Part shown: piece by piece, positions 41,709-50,234 of the stretch
Position numbering within the stretch: the stretch's first letter is position 1
Layout of the letters: each line of letters opens with the position of its first letter
Source: Streptomyces sp. XY006
GTDB taxonomy: Bacteria > Actinomycetota > Actinomycetes > Streptomycetales > Streptomycetaceae
Direction of reading: 5' to 3'
DNA: 64,000 bases
Assembly: GCF_002237655.1 (NCBI RefSeq)
Contig: NZ_NOKT01000020.1
Location: forward strand, 99,860-163,859
Position numbers and translations under genes: made by a program
Notes under the pieces: generated by a model
Told to the model about the DNA's origin: nothing
Database searches by the model: none
Seen by the model: the letters and a program-made list of their open reading frames with translations, nothing else

Positions 41709-42485
41709 ATGGCCAAGCGAATCGACGTAAGCGGACTGACCGCCTACTACGGCTCCCACAAGGCGATCGAGGACATCTCGATGACCGTCGAGCCGCGTTC
41801 GGTGACGGCGTTCATCGGCCCGTCCGGCTGCGGCAAGTCGACGTTCCTGCGCACGCTGAACCGTATGCACGAGGTCACCGCCGGCGGCCGGGTCGAGGGC
41901 AAGGTGCTCCTGGACGACGAGGACCTCTACGGCACGGGCATCGACCCGGTGTCGGTCCGCCGCGAGGTCGGCATGGTGTTCCAGCGGCCGAACCCGTTCC
42001 CGACGATGTCGATCTTCGACAACGTGGCGGCGGGCCTGCGGCTCAACGGCAACTACAAGAAGAGCGAGCTGGCGGACATCGTCGAGCGCTCCCTCAAGGG
42101 CGCGAACCTCTGGAACGAGGTCAAGGACCGCCTGAACAAGCCCGGCTCGGGCCTGTCCGGCGGTCAGCAGCAGCGTCTGTGCATCGCGCGGGCGATCGCG
42201 GTGGAGCCGAACGTCCTGCTCATGGACGAGCCCTGCTCGGCCCTGGACCCGATCTCCACCCTGGCGATCGAGGACCTGATCGGGGAGCTGAAGGAGCGCT
42301 TCACGATCGTCATCGTGACGCACAACATGCAGCAGGCGGCCCGCGTCTCCGACCGCACCGCGTTCTTCAACCTCGCGGCGGTCGGCCAGCCCGGCAAGCT
42401 CATCGAGATCGACGACACGGAGCGGATCTTCTCCAACCCGTCGGTCCAGGCCACGGAGGACTACATCTCCGGCCGCTTCGGCTGA
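41709..42485 (+). CDS. pstB: phosphate ABC transporter ATPase PstB
   Basis: 258 aa. Walker A GPSGCGKST, PstB-specific VFQRPNPFPTMSIFDNV, signature LSGGQQQRLCIARAIA, Walker B VLLMDEPCSALDP and H-loop VTHNMQQA are intact. It powers high-affinity phosphate import with PstSCA. A strong hairpin follows the gene. Confidence 0.98.
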   Translation: MAKRIDVSGLTAYYGSHKAIEDISMTVEPRSVTAFIGPSGCGKSTFLRTLNRMHEVTAGGRVEGKVLLDDEDLYGTGIDPVSVRREVGMVFQRPNPFPTMSIFDNVAAGLRLNGNYKKSELADIVERSLKGANLWNEVKDRLNKPGSGLSGGQQQRLCIARAIAVEPNVLLMDEPCSALDPISTLAIEDLIGELKERFTIVIVTHNMQQAARVSDRTAFFNLAAVGQPGKLIEIDDTERIFSNPSVQATEDYISGRFG

Positions 42486-42545
42486 GCCTCACCTCTCCGA
42501 GACTCCTCGCGGTGCTGCATGGCGGTGCCACCGCGAGGCCGAAAA

Positions 42546-42577
42546 GGGCCCGCCCCTGGCTCCCGGGGGCGGGCCCG
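42546..42577 (+). terminator. bidirectional terminator between pstB and pit
   Basis: GGGCCCGCCCC and GGGGGCGGGCCC form a long GC stem with a ~8-nt loop, preceded by GAAAA. It lies between the convergent pstB and pit genes and can serve both. Confidence 0.85.
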
Positions 42578-42617
42578 TTCGTGTGCCGGCCGCTTTACGG
42601 CCGAACGGCTGCCGCCG

Positions 42618-43616
42618 CTACAGGAAGGCCAGGTTCACGAGTCCGAAGGAGGCCGCGGCCACCGTCGCCGCCGCCGGCATCGTGATGAACCACCCCAGGA
42701 TGATGTTCTTGGCGACCCCCCAGCGCACGGCGTTCACGCGCTTGGTCGCGCCCACGCCCATGATCGCCGAGGTGATCACGTGGGTCGTGGAGATCGGCGC
42801 CTTGAACAGGAACGCCGTGGCGAACATGATCGACGCGCCCGTCGTCTCGGCGGCGAACCCCTGCGGCGGGTCCAGCTCGATGATCTTCCGCCCCAGCGTC
42901 CGCATGATCCGCCAGCCACCGGCGTACGTGCCCAGCGACAGCATCACCGCACAGGCGATCTTGACCCAGACCGGGATCGGATCGCCGTAGTCCTCGACAT
43001 CCGCGATGACGAGCGCCATCACCACGATGCCCATGGTCTTCTGCGCGTCCTGCAGACCGTGCCCCAGCGCCATGCCGGCCGCCGAGACGGTCTGGGCTAT
43101 GCGGAAACCGCGCTTGGCCTTGTGCGGGTTGGCCTTGCGGAAGATCCACAGGATGGCGGTCATCACCAGGTAACCGGCCAGCAGGCCGACGACCGGGGAG
43201 ATGAACATGGGGATGACGACCTTCTCCAGCACCCCGTGCCAGTAGACCGTCGTCCCGCCGGCCAGCGCCGCCCCGACCATGCCGCCGAACAGCGCGTGCG
43301 AGGACGACGAGGGCAGCCCGAAGTACCAGGTGATCAGGTTCCAGACGATCGCGCCGACGAGCGCGGCGAAGAGGATCCCCATCCCCTTCGATCCCTCGGG
43401 TGTCTGGATCAGGCCCTCGCTGACCGTCTTGGCGACCCCGGAGCCCATGAACGCGCCGACGAGGTTCATCACCGCGGCCATCGCCAGCGCGGCCCGCGGC
43501 GTGAGCGCCCGGGTCGACACGGACGTGGCGATCGCGTTCGCCGAGTCGTGGAAACCGTTGGTGTACGTGAAGAAGAGCGCGACCCCGATGGTCACGACCA
43601 GAGCAAAGGTGTCCAT
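42618..43616 (-). CDS. pit: low-affinity inorganic phosphate transporter (PiT family)
   Basis: 332 aa with about ten transmembrane helices. PiT signature motifs occur in both halves: GFHDSANAIATSVSTRAL at about 21-38 and the GxxxxDxQK-like ALGHGLQDAQKT plus FKAPISTTHVITSAIMG near 270. It imports metal-phosphate complexes driven by a proton gradient. It is 7 bp downstream of the PhoU-like gene, with which it forms a two-gene operon opposite pstSCAB, so high- and low-affinity phosphate uptake are side by side. Confidence 0.96.
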   Translation of the reverse strand: MDTFALVVTIGVALFFTYTNGFHDSANAIATSVSTRALTPRAALAMAAVMNLVGAFMGSGVAKTVSEGLIQTPEGSKGMGILFAALVGAIVWNLITWYFGLPSSSSHALFGGMVGAALAGGTTVYWHGVLEKVVIPMFISPVVGLLAGYLVMTAILWIFRKANPHKAKRGFRIAQTVSAAGMALGHGLQDAQKTMGIVVMALVIADVEDYGDPIPVWVKIACAVMLSLGTYAGGWRIMRTLGRKIIELDPPQGFAAETTGASIMFATAFLFKAPISTTHVITSAIMGVGATKRVNAVRWGVAKNIILGWFITMPAAATVAAASFGLVNLAFL

Positions 43617-43623
43617 GAAGGGC

Positions 43624-44244
43624 TCAGGACTCCTTGACGGCGATGGTCTCCACCGTGTTCGCCACGTGCTCGAACGCGTCCGCCGCTTCCTCCAGCACGT
43701 CCACGATCTGCTTGAGCTTCAGGACCTCGATGGCGTCGTACTTGCCGTTGAAGAGGTGCGCCAGCAGCTTGCGGTGGATCTGGTCGGCCTGGTTCTCCAG
43801 CCGGTTGACCTCGATCCAGTACTCGGTGAGGTTCTCCATGGTGCGCAGGTGCGGCATCGCCTCGGCCGTCAGTTCGGCGGCGCGCGCCAGGACCTCGATC
43901 TGCTGCTCGACGCCCTTGGGCAGTTCCTCGACGTTGTAGAGGACGACCAGGTCGACGGCCTCCTCCATGAAGTCCATGATGTCGTCGAGGGACGAGGCGA
44001 GGGAGTAGATGTCCTCGCGGTCGAACGGCGTGATGAACGAGGAGTTCAGCTGGTGGAAGATCGCGTGCGTGGCGTCGTCGCCTGCGTGTTCCGCTGCCCG
44101 CATACGCTCTGCGATCTCGGCCCGGGCGGAGGCGTCCGCCCCGAGCAGTTCCATCAGGAGCTTGGAGCCCGTGACGATGTTGTCCGCGGAGGCGGCGAAC
44201 ATGTCGTAGAAGCTCGTCTCCCTGGGGGTCAGACGAAAGCGCAC
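43624..44244 (-). CDS. PhoU-like (DUF47) Pit accessory protein
   Basis: 206 aa all-helical protein. It starts RFRLTPRETSFYDMF and contains two DUF47 metal-binding motifs, LNSSFITPFDREDIY with SLASSLDDIMDFMEEA, and TIAVKES at the end. DUF47 proteins are encoded with PiT transporters in many bacteria and modulate their activity. The ATG is 203 bp from the csoR start in a divergent arrangement. Confidence 0.93.
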   Translation of the reverse strand: MRFRLTPRETSFYDMFAASADNIVTGSKLLMELLGADASARAEIAERMRAAEHAGDDATHAIFHQLNSSFITPFDREDIYSLASSLDDIMDFMEEAVDLVVLYNVEELPKGVEQQIEVLARAAELTAEAMPHLRTMENLTEYWIEVNRLENQADQIHRKLLAHLFNGKYDAIEVLKLKQIVDVLEEAADAFEHVANTVETIAVKES

Positions 44245-44398
44245 GTGGGGTCCTCGGCTTGCTTGGGTTTCGGTCAGGCTGATGCTAGGCGCATCATCCG
44301 GCCACGGCTATCGGGCCGCCCACCAGTGTCGCCCATCAGGCACAGTGATGAGTACGGGGGCGGCCCGAGGGCCGTATACCCGGCAAAGTTCGGTACCA

Positions 44399-44417
44399 TA
44401 TACCCACTAGGGGTATA
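44399..44417. promoter_or_regulatory. CsoR operator
   Basis: TATACCCACTAGGGGTATA, a 19-bp near-perfect palindrome 31 bp before csoR, matches the G-tract copper-sensor operator (ATACCCCCTAGGGGTAT type) bound by CsoR in Streptomyces. Copper loading of CsoR should relieve autorepression. Confidence 0.88.
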
Positions 44418-44447
44418 TCTCCGCCCAGGGCCCACCAGGAGGACGCG

Positions 44448-44822
44448 ATGACGGACGTGACCGGCGCCACAGATGTCGCGAATGTCACCACCGACACCGC
44501 GGACACGGGTGCGCAGGCCGTGACGGACCACGACCACGGCGTGCACGGCTACCACAAGCAGAAGGACGAGCACCTCAAACGCCTGCGCCGGATCGAGGGC
44601 CAGATCCGCGGCCTGCAGCGCATGGTCGACGAGGACGTCTACTGCATCGACATACTCACGCAGGTCTCCGCCTCCACGAAGGCGCTGCAGTCCTTCGCCC
44701 TGCAGCTGCTGGAGGAGCATTTGCGCCACTGCGTCGCCGACGCGGCCGTCAAGGGCGGCGACGAGGTCGACGCGAAGGTCAAGGAGGCGACCCAGGCGAT
44801 CGCCCGCATGCTGCGGACGTGA
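44448..44822 (+). CDS. csoR: copper-sensing repressor CsoR
   Basis: 124 aa. The first ~40 residues are an acidic, His-containing extension (TDHDHGVHGYH); the helical CsoR/RcnR core follows (RLRRIEGQIRGLQRMVDED). Cu(I) ligands Cys66, His91 and Cys95 have the exact CsoR spacing (VYCIDIL, HLRHC). The palindromic operator lies in its own promoter, so it is autoregulated. In S. lividans the orthologue represses copper export genes. No copper ATPase gene adjoins it here, so regulation is in trans. Confidence 0.95.
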   Translation: MTDVTGATDVANVTTDTADTGAQAVTDHDHGVHGYHKQKDEHLKRLRRIEGQIRGLQRMVDEDVYCIDILTQVSASTKALQSFALQLLEEHLRHCVADAAVKGGDEVDAKVKEATQAIARMLRT

Positions 44823-44834
44823 TCCGGCCCGGGT

Positions 44835-45008
44835 TCAGCCGCCAGGGGCGTCCCGCTCCTCGGCCACTCTCAGCACCTCGTCGATGCTCTCCAGGCTGAG
44901 CCGCTCCTGGGCGGCCGAGGCCGCGATGATGAGCTCTCCGCACAACTCGATCTCGGCGAGGGCCACGTGGTCCTGAACTGCCGTACCGCCGACCGGAGCC
45001 ACGCGCAT
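44835..45008 (-). CDS. 57-aa conserved small protein
   Basis: Starts at ATG 45008 after GAGGTG. Sequence features: RVAPVGGTAVQDHVAL, then an amphipathic helical body ELCGELIIAASAAQERLS and ESIDEVLRVAEERD. The composition (clean helix, Leu/Glu heptads) and third-position GC support a real gene. I believe Streptomyces genomes carry an orthologue at this place, but know no function. It is convergent with csoR (12 bp between stops). Confidence 0.7.
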   Translation of the reverse strand: MRVAPVGGTAVQDHVALAEIELCGELIIAASAAQERLSLESIDEVLRVAEERDAPGG

Positions 45009-45093
45009 CACCTCGTCTCTGCCGTCACCGACTTCCTAGAGTAGGGAGCGGCCTACACACCGCGCATGGCACGGACGGGCTAGTTCACGCCGG

Positions 45094-45945
45094 TCACTCC
45101 TCGGCGATCCGGCCCGCGTAGATGTCGCCGTCCTCCGGCAGCCGCACCCGCGCCGGGGCCCCGAAATCGTAGAGCAGGGTGGTCGAGGCGACGGCGACAG
45201 GGCTCTTGTCCTGTCCGTTCACGAAGCTGAAGCGGTGGCGGACCTTGCGGATGCGCCCCTCGTCGTCGAGGTAGGCGTCGAACGGCACTTCGGCCGTGGC
45301 GAACCCTTTCGCCGCCGCCCGCAGCGGCCCCCTGTTGCCTTCGGAGGCCCGCTTGGCGGCGTCCCCGAGGTCCGCCGTGCCCCGGTAGTGCCGCACACCG
45401 GTGCCCGCGACCTCGGTGCGGCCCAGGTACGTCGCCGTCCGCGTGCCGCGCAGCACCTCCGCCGCGGCGAACGGATCGGTGGCCCCGCCGGTGACGAGGT
45501 TCCCGTCGGACAGCGTGCGGGTGTCCACCCGCACCCACTTGTCCGGGGGCACACCGGCGCCCCGGTTCTTCATGAACAGCGCTCCCGGCGCGAGCAGTTC
45601 CGTGATGGGCCGGCGCCCGGCGGCCCCCGCGGGATCCTGCGGCAGCAGCACCCGCAGCCGCCCCAGCCGCTCGCGGTAGTCGTAGACCCCGGCGCCCCGG
45701 ATGGTCACCCGGGTGCCCCCGGCCGCCATCTCCATCGACGTACGGGCCTTCGAACTCCCCGCCTCCACCAGCCGGTCGGCGGCCCGGTGCAGCAGCACCA
45801 CGGCGTCCCCGCCCCGGGAGTCCCCGGCGACGGCGTCACCGCCCGCGCACCCGCCGGCTCCCAGACCCACCGCGGAGACGACCCCGGCGGCGAGGACCGC
45901 CGCACCCGTTCGCCCGCGCCGCCGTTCCCGCTGCCGCCCAGTCAT
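45094..45945 (-). CDS. putative secreted lipoprotein
   Basis: 283 aa starting at ATG 45945. The N-terminal signal (RRRGRTGAAVLAAGVVSAVGLGAGGC) ends at a cysteine in a weak lipobox. The rest resembles LppX/LprG-like extracytoplasmic proteins: repeated beta-rich segments, ending YDFGAPARVRLPED, a hallmark of the LolA-like LppX_LprAFG group. Such proteins may carry lipids or sense envelope state. The adjacent small gene and oxidase are divergent from it. Confidence 0.8.
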   Translation of the reverse strand: MTGRQRERRRGRTGAAVLAAGVVSAVGLGAGGCAGGDAVAGDSRGGDAVVLLHRAADRLVEAGSSKARTSMEMAAGGTRVTIRGAGVYDYRERLGRLRVLLPQDPAGAAGRRPITELLAPGALFMKNRGAGVPPDKWVRVDTRTLSDGNLVTGGATDPFAAAEVLRGTRTATYLGRTEVAGTGVRHYRGTADLGDAAKRASEGNRGPLRAAAKGFATAEVPFDAYLDDEGRIRKVRHRFSFVNGQDKSPVAVASTTLLYDFGAPARVRLPEDGDIYAGRIAEE

Positions 45946-46081
45946 CGCCTGCCTACCCCCAGCCGGTACGTCCGTCACGGGCCCCCTCGTCGCCCCGCTT
46001 AACGACCGGTTTGTGCCCCCGTCACGCCGACCACGCCGTCCGGCATACGAACCCTTACCCGGGCTGGGTAACGTTGTCGTC

Positions 46082-46252
46082 GTGGCGCAGCAGGACGGGC
46101 CGGAACATTCCCCCCACCCCCCGGAACACCGCACGACGACCATGGAGAGAGGCCGCTTCTGCCTGGCGGAGTGCACCTGTGGCTGGCGCGGCCCGGCGAG
46201 ACGCGCCAGGAGCCAGGCCCGCACGGACGCGCAACAGCACGCGGCCGGCTGA
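46082..46252 (+). CDS. 56-aa cysteine-containing small protein
   Basis: GTG 46082 opens AQQDGPEHSPHPPEHRTT. The middle holds CLAECTCGWRGPARR, three cysteines in a possible metal-binding cluster, followed by a basic Ala-rich tail. There is no ribosome site, but a TAACGT -10 candidate sits about 10 bp before the start, so a leaderless transcript is plausible. I believe it is conserved in Streptomyces; function unknown. Confidence 0.55.
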   Translation: MAQQDGPEHSPHPPEHRTTTMERGRFCLAECTCGWRGPARRARSQARTDAQQHAAG

Positions 46253-46318
46253 CGCCCCCGCTCTGGAACCCGCCCGCCCGGCAGCCCGTCTCCCAGGGCG
46301 GAACCACCGGGAGGCCCC

Positions 46319-47857
46319 ATGGAACGGCGCACAGTCCTCACCGCCGGCGCGGCGGCGATCGCCGCGGCGACGACGCCCTTCGCCACCGCCTGCACGAGCT
46401 CGGGCCCCCGCGCGACGGCCACGGCGGCCACCACGCGCACCCGCGCCGCCGCGGCCGACTGGCCGGCCCTCGCCCGTGACCTCGACGGCCCTCTCGTCCG
46501 CCCCGGCGACGCCGCCTGGGCGACCGCGCGGCAGCTCTACAACACCCGCTTCGACGGCCTGAAGCCGGCCGCCGTGGCCTATGCGGCCCACCCCGACGAC
46601 ATCCGCACGGCCCTGGCCTACGCCCGTGGCCGCTCCCTGCGCGTGGCCATCCGCAACGGCGGCCACTCCTACGCCGGCTGGTCCTCAGGCGACGGCCGCC
46701 TGATCATCGACGTCTCGAAGCTCGACCGCGTGCGGGCCTCCGGCACCACCGCCGTGGTCGGCGCCGGCGCCAAACTCATCGACGTCTACCGCGCGCTGGC
46801 CGCCAAGGGCGTGACGATCCCGGCCGGCTCCTGCCCCACCGTCGGCGTCTCCGGACTCACCCTGGGCGGCGGACACGGCGTGGTCTCCCGCGCCTACGGC
46901 CTGACCTGCGACAGCCTCACCCGGGCCACCCTGATCACCGCCGACGGCAGGCAGCTCACCGCCGACGCCCGGGAGAACAAGGACCTCTTCTGGGCCCTGC
47001 GCGGCGCCGGCAACGGCAACTTCGGCGTGGTGACCGAACTGCACTTCAGGACGCACCCGGCGCCGCAGGGCGTCTCGGCGTACCTGTCCTGGCCCTGGTC
47101 GAAGGCGGCCGCGGTGGTGAGGGCCTGGCAGGAGTGGGGCCCGTCCCAGCCCGACGAGATCTGGTCGTCGCTGCATCTGGCGAGCGCCGCGGGCAGCACC
47201 CCGACCGTCTCCGTCGCGGCCTTCTCCCTCGGCACGTACGGCGAGCTGAAGAACGCCGTGGACCGTCTCGCCGACCGCGTCGGCGCCCCGGCCCGCAGCG
47301 TCTCCCTCAAGCGCCGCTCGTACGAGGAGTCGATGGAGGTGTACGCGGGCTGCTCGTCGTTCCCGACGGACGCGCAGTGCCATCTGCCCGGCTCGACGCC
47401 GGGCCGCTCGCCGAAGGGCGCCCTGGGCAGGGAGACGTACGCGGCGGCGTCGGACTTCTTCGACCGTTCCCTGTCCGCGGCCGGCATCCGCGTGCTGCTG
47501 GCGCAGATCGCCTCGGTGCGCGGCGGCACCGGCAGCATCGCGCTCACCGCCCTCGGCGGAGCGGTCAACCGCGTCTCCCCGACGTCCACGGCCTTCGTGC
47601 ACCGCCGCTCGCGCATGCTGGCCCAGTACATCGGCGCCTGGCGGGCGGGCACGAGCGGTACGACGGCCCGGGCCTGGCTGGCCTCGGCCCACCAGGCGAT
47701 GCGCCCGTACGCCTCGGGCGCGGCCTACCAGAACTACACGGACCCGACACTGAAGGACTGGCGCACGGCGTACTACGGGGACGCGGCGGCGCGTCTGACG
47801 AAGCTGAAGAACCAGTACGACCCGAACCGCTTCTTCACGTATCCGCAGGCACTCTGA
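46319..47857 (+). CDS. Tat-exported bicovalent FAD oxidase (berberine-bridge-enzyme-like)
   Basis: 512 aa. The signal starts ERRTVLTAG (twin-arginine RRTVL) and may end in a lipobox-like ATAC. The FAD-binding PCMH domain has the two flavin attachment sites: His in RNGGHSYAG and Cys in CPTVGVSGLTLGGGHG. A substrate domain and the C-terminal BBE motif (YGDAAARLTKLKNQYDPNRF) follow. Relatives oxidise sugars, alkaloids or polyketide intermediates with O2, producing H2O2. The substrate is unknown; context gives no biosynthetic cluster. Confidence 0.92.
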   Translation: MERRTVLTAGAAAIAAATTPFATACTSSGPRATATAATTRTRAAAADWPALARDLDGPLVRPGDAAWATARQLYNTRFDGLKPAAVAYAAHPDDIRTALAYARGRSLRVAIRNGGHSYAGWSSGDGRLIIDVSKLDRVRASGTTAVVGAGAKLIDVYRALAAKGVTIPAGSCPTVGVSGLTLGGGHGVVSRAYGLTCDSLTRATLITADGRQLTADARENKDLFWALRGAGNGNFGVVTELHFRTHPAPQGVSAYLSWPWSKAAAVVRAWQEWGPSQPDEIWSSLHLASAAGSTPTVSVAAFSLGTYGELKNAVDRLADRVGAPARSVSLKRRSYEESMEVYAGCSSFPTDAQCHLPGSTPGRSPKGALGRETYAAASDFFDRSLSAAGIRVLLAQIASVRGGTGSIALTALGGAVNRVSPTSTAFVHRRSRMLAQYIGAWRAGTSGTTARAWLASAHQAMRPYASGAAYQNYTDPTLKDWRTAYYGDAAARLTKLKNQYDPNRFFTYPQAL

Positions 47858-47902
47858 CCGACTGTCGGGCCGGGTTCGGCGGGCTCCCGCCCTTACGCGC
47901 CC

Positions 47903-48604
47903 TCACGCGGCGAGGTCCCGCTCGGAGGTCCGCTCGCTGCGGGACTCCGGGATCACGGCGTCCTGTCCGTCGGTCGCCCGCCCTCTGGCCCGCACCAGCC
48001 GCCCGGCCCGGGGCGACCGCTCCACCGCCTTGACCACCGGCGTCAACAGGGCCATGGCCAGCGGCGACAGCAGCAGCGCCACGGCCGTGCCCAGCGCGAA
48101 CCCGCCGATCACGTCCGTCGGGTAGTGCACGCCCATGTAGACCCGGATGAACCCGCCGAACAACGCCAGGACGATCCCGAACAGCCCGAACTTCCGGTTG
48201 GCGACGAACAGTCCGACCGCCATCGCCATGACGATCGTCGCGTGGTCGCTGACGAACGAGTAGTCGGTCTTGCCCTTGACGAGTACCTCGAGCCCCTGGT
48301 GGTCGAGGAACGGCCGGGGGCGCTCGACGAATCCCCGTATCGGCACGTTCACCAGGACCGCGATGCCGGCCGCGAGGGGCGCCCAGATCAGCGCGGCGAC
48401 CGTGGACGCCGCGTCCTCGTCGCCCCGGCGCCGGACGGACCACCAGCACCAGACCACGAGCAGGACGACGCCGAGCAGCAGCCCGTACTCGCCCACGTAC
48501 TCCATGACGCGGTCGAACCAGGCCGGCGCGTCCTTGGCCAGGCCATTGATGTCGTACAGCAGGTCGACGTCGGGGTTCGACCCGGAATCGGCGAGTCCAG
48601 CCAT
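47903..48604 (-). CDS. PAP2-family membrane phosphatase
   Basis: 233 aa from ATG 48604. Six helices with the three PAP2 motifs: VERPRPF (K-x6-RP type), YSFVSDHAT (PSGH-like variant with S-D-H) and RVYMGVHYPTDVIGG (catalytic His). It hydrolyses lipid phosphates such as undecaprenyl pyrophosphate or phosphatidate at the outer membrane face. The C-terminal tail (SERTSERDLAA) is basic/acidic and cytoplasmic. The 245-bp upstream space before the next gene holds its promoter. Confidence 0.9.
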   Translation of the reverse strand: MAGLADSGSNPDVDLLYDINGLAKDAPAWFDRVMEYVGEYGLLLGVVLLVVWCWWSVRRRGDEDAASTVAALIWAPLAAGIAVLVNVPIRGFVERPRPFLDHQGLEVLVKGKTDYSFVSDHATIVMAMAVGLFVANRKFGLFGIVLALFGGFIRVYMGVHYPTDVIGGFALGTAVALLLSPLAMALLTPVVKAVERSPRAGRLVRARGRATDGQDAVIPESRSERTSERDLAA

Positions 48605-48849
48605 GATGCTGCGGCCCCTTCGTCGTCTCTCCCGGCGCACCCGTGCGTGCGCCGCTGCTGCCACCCCCGTGGTTGTAGATCCGCTTCCGCCGCACGCGTA
48701 TGTGACACGTGCGTGTTGACGTCTGCTCGGCTACGTCACCAGGAACGCATGGTCCCCGTGTATACGTTCCACACTCCACCGAATGATCACGCAGACGTTA
48801 TCGAAGAGAGATACGTCGTCGCAGCTCAGGGGGTGGGTTCACGCTCGGT

Positions 48850-49857
48850 TCACACCGTCGTGGGCAGCGCTTTCGCGCCATCTTCGGTGACTCTCGTGGC
48901 CCCGAAGTAGTCGGGGGTGTCGATCGGGTCGAACCGGATGACCGCACCCGTGCGCGGCGCGTCGATCATGTACCCGCCTCCGACATAAATGCCGACATGC
49001 CGGATGGCCCGGGAATTGGTGAGGTCGTCCGAGAAGAACACCAGGTCTCCCGGCAGCAGTTCGTCCCGGGAGGGGTGCGGCCCCGCGTTGTACTGGTCGT
49101 TGGCCACGCGCGGGAGCGTGATGCCCACGCTCTTGTACGCGGCCTGGGTCAGCCCCGAGCAGTCGAAGCGTCCGCCCTGCTCAGGGGTGCCGGTGCCGCC
49201 CCACAGGTAGAGCGTGCCGAGCTTCTTCTGCGCGTACTCGATCGCACCGGCCGCCTGCTGGGAGGGATCGACCCGGCCGACGGGCGCCGCGAAGCTCTCG
49301 GAGAGGGTGGTGATCCGCTTCACGTAGTTCTGCGTCTCGCTGTACGGCGGCACGCCCCCGTACTTGATCACCGCGTACGCCCCGGCGTTGTAGGCGGCCA
49401 GCATGTTTTCGGTCGGATTCCCGCCAACCTTCTTCACGTACGACGCGAGTTCGCAGTCGTACGACGCGGCGGAGGGGATCGCGTCCTTCGGGTCCCACAC
49501 ATCACGGTCGCCGTCGCCGTCGCCGTCGATGCCGTGGGTGGCCCAGGTGCCGGGGATGAACTGCGCTATGCCCTGCGCCGCGGCGTGGCTCTGGGCCCTG
49601 GGGTTGAAGCCGCTCTCCTGGTAGAGCTGGGCGGCGAGCAGGGCCGGGCTGATGGCGGGGCAGAGGTTGCCCCACTTCGCGACGAGCGAGGCGTACGCCG
49701 CGGGCACCGACCCCTTGGCCAGCGCCTTCGCTCCACCGCTCACGCCGTTGACGAGGTTTCCGGCGACGAGATAGACGCCGATCACCAGCAGCATCACGAA
49801 AGCCAGCGCCGAGCTGATCGCAACACTCGCCACGATCCACGCCTTACGCACCGTCAA
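48850..49857 (-). CDS. lytic transglycosylase plus NlpC/P60 peptidoglycan hydrolase
   Basis: 335 aa. An N-terminal membrane helix (VASVAISSALAFVMLLVIGVYL in part) is followed by an SLT domain with catalytic Glu in QLYQESGFNPRA and the DGDGDGDRDVWDPKDAI loop. A C-terminal NlpC/P60 domain has catalytic Cys in FDCSGLTQAAY and His in RHVGIYVGGGY. It can cut both glycan and stem peptide. In type IV secretion systems this VirB1-like function opens the wall for the machine, and the T4SS-like cmd operon starts 2.4 kb away. Confidence 0.92.
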   Translation of the reverse strand: MTVRKAWIVASVAISSALAFVMLLVIGVYLVAGNLVNGVSGGAKALAKGSVPAAYASLVAKWGNLCPAISPALLAAQLYQESGFNPRAQSHAAAQGIAQFIPGTWATHGIDGDGDGDRDVWDPKDAIPSAASYDCELASYVKKVGGNPTENMLAAYNAGAYAVIKYGGVPPYSETQNYVKRITTLSESFAAPVGRVDPSQQAAGAIEYAQKKLGTLYLWGGTGTPEQGGRFDCSGLTQAAYKSVGITLPRVANDQYNAGPHPSRDELLPGDLVFFSDDLTNSRAIRHVGIYVGGGYMIDAPRTGAVIRFDPIDTPDYFGATRVTEDGAKALPTTV

Positions 49858-50234
49858 CCGCCCCTCGCCGCCCAGGAGTCCGTCGCTCAGTGTAGAGGCG
49901 GCGATCGCACACCGGAATGATCACGGGGAGGAGAGTCGGGGCGGAGGGGGCGAACGGGAGAACGAACGCCGGCACGAGGGGCACGCGACCGGCATGGCGG
50001 GCACGCGACCGGCACGACGGCACCCGGCCGGCATGACGGGCACGCGACTGGCACGCGACCGGCACGAGGGGGCACGGCCGGCACGAGGGGCCATGGCCGG
50101 GGCGGCGGGGTCATGAGCGTCGCGGCCGGGTCACGGCCCGGGCCGGCGGCGCACGGGAGCGCATCGCCGGTTCCGGGCGCCTCCCGTCCTCTCCCGGGAG
50201 CCTCCCGGGCGCCTCCCGTTGCCTCCCGGGCGCC
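49858..50234. repeat. repetitive intergenic region
   Basis: This 377-bp gap holds no gene. From about 49969 to 50100, imperfect copies of a ~20-bp unit, GCACGCGACCGGCATGACGG, recur six or seven times; from 50175 to 50235, copies of CCTCCCGGGCG alternate. The latter may form a terminator for the SDR gene, which ends at 50235. Confidence 0.7.

Noticed and set aside
49969..50100. Possible mobile-element end or iteron origin
   Set aside because: Repeats are short and imperfect, with no transposase, replication protein or target duplication nearby.
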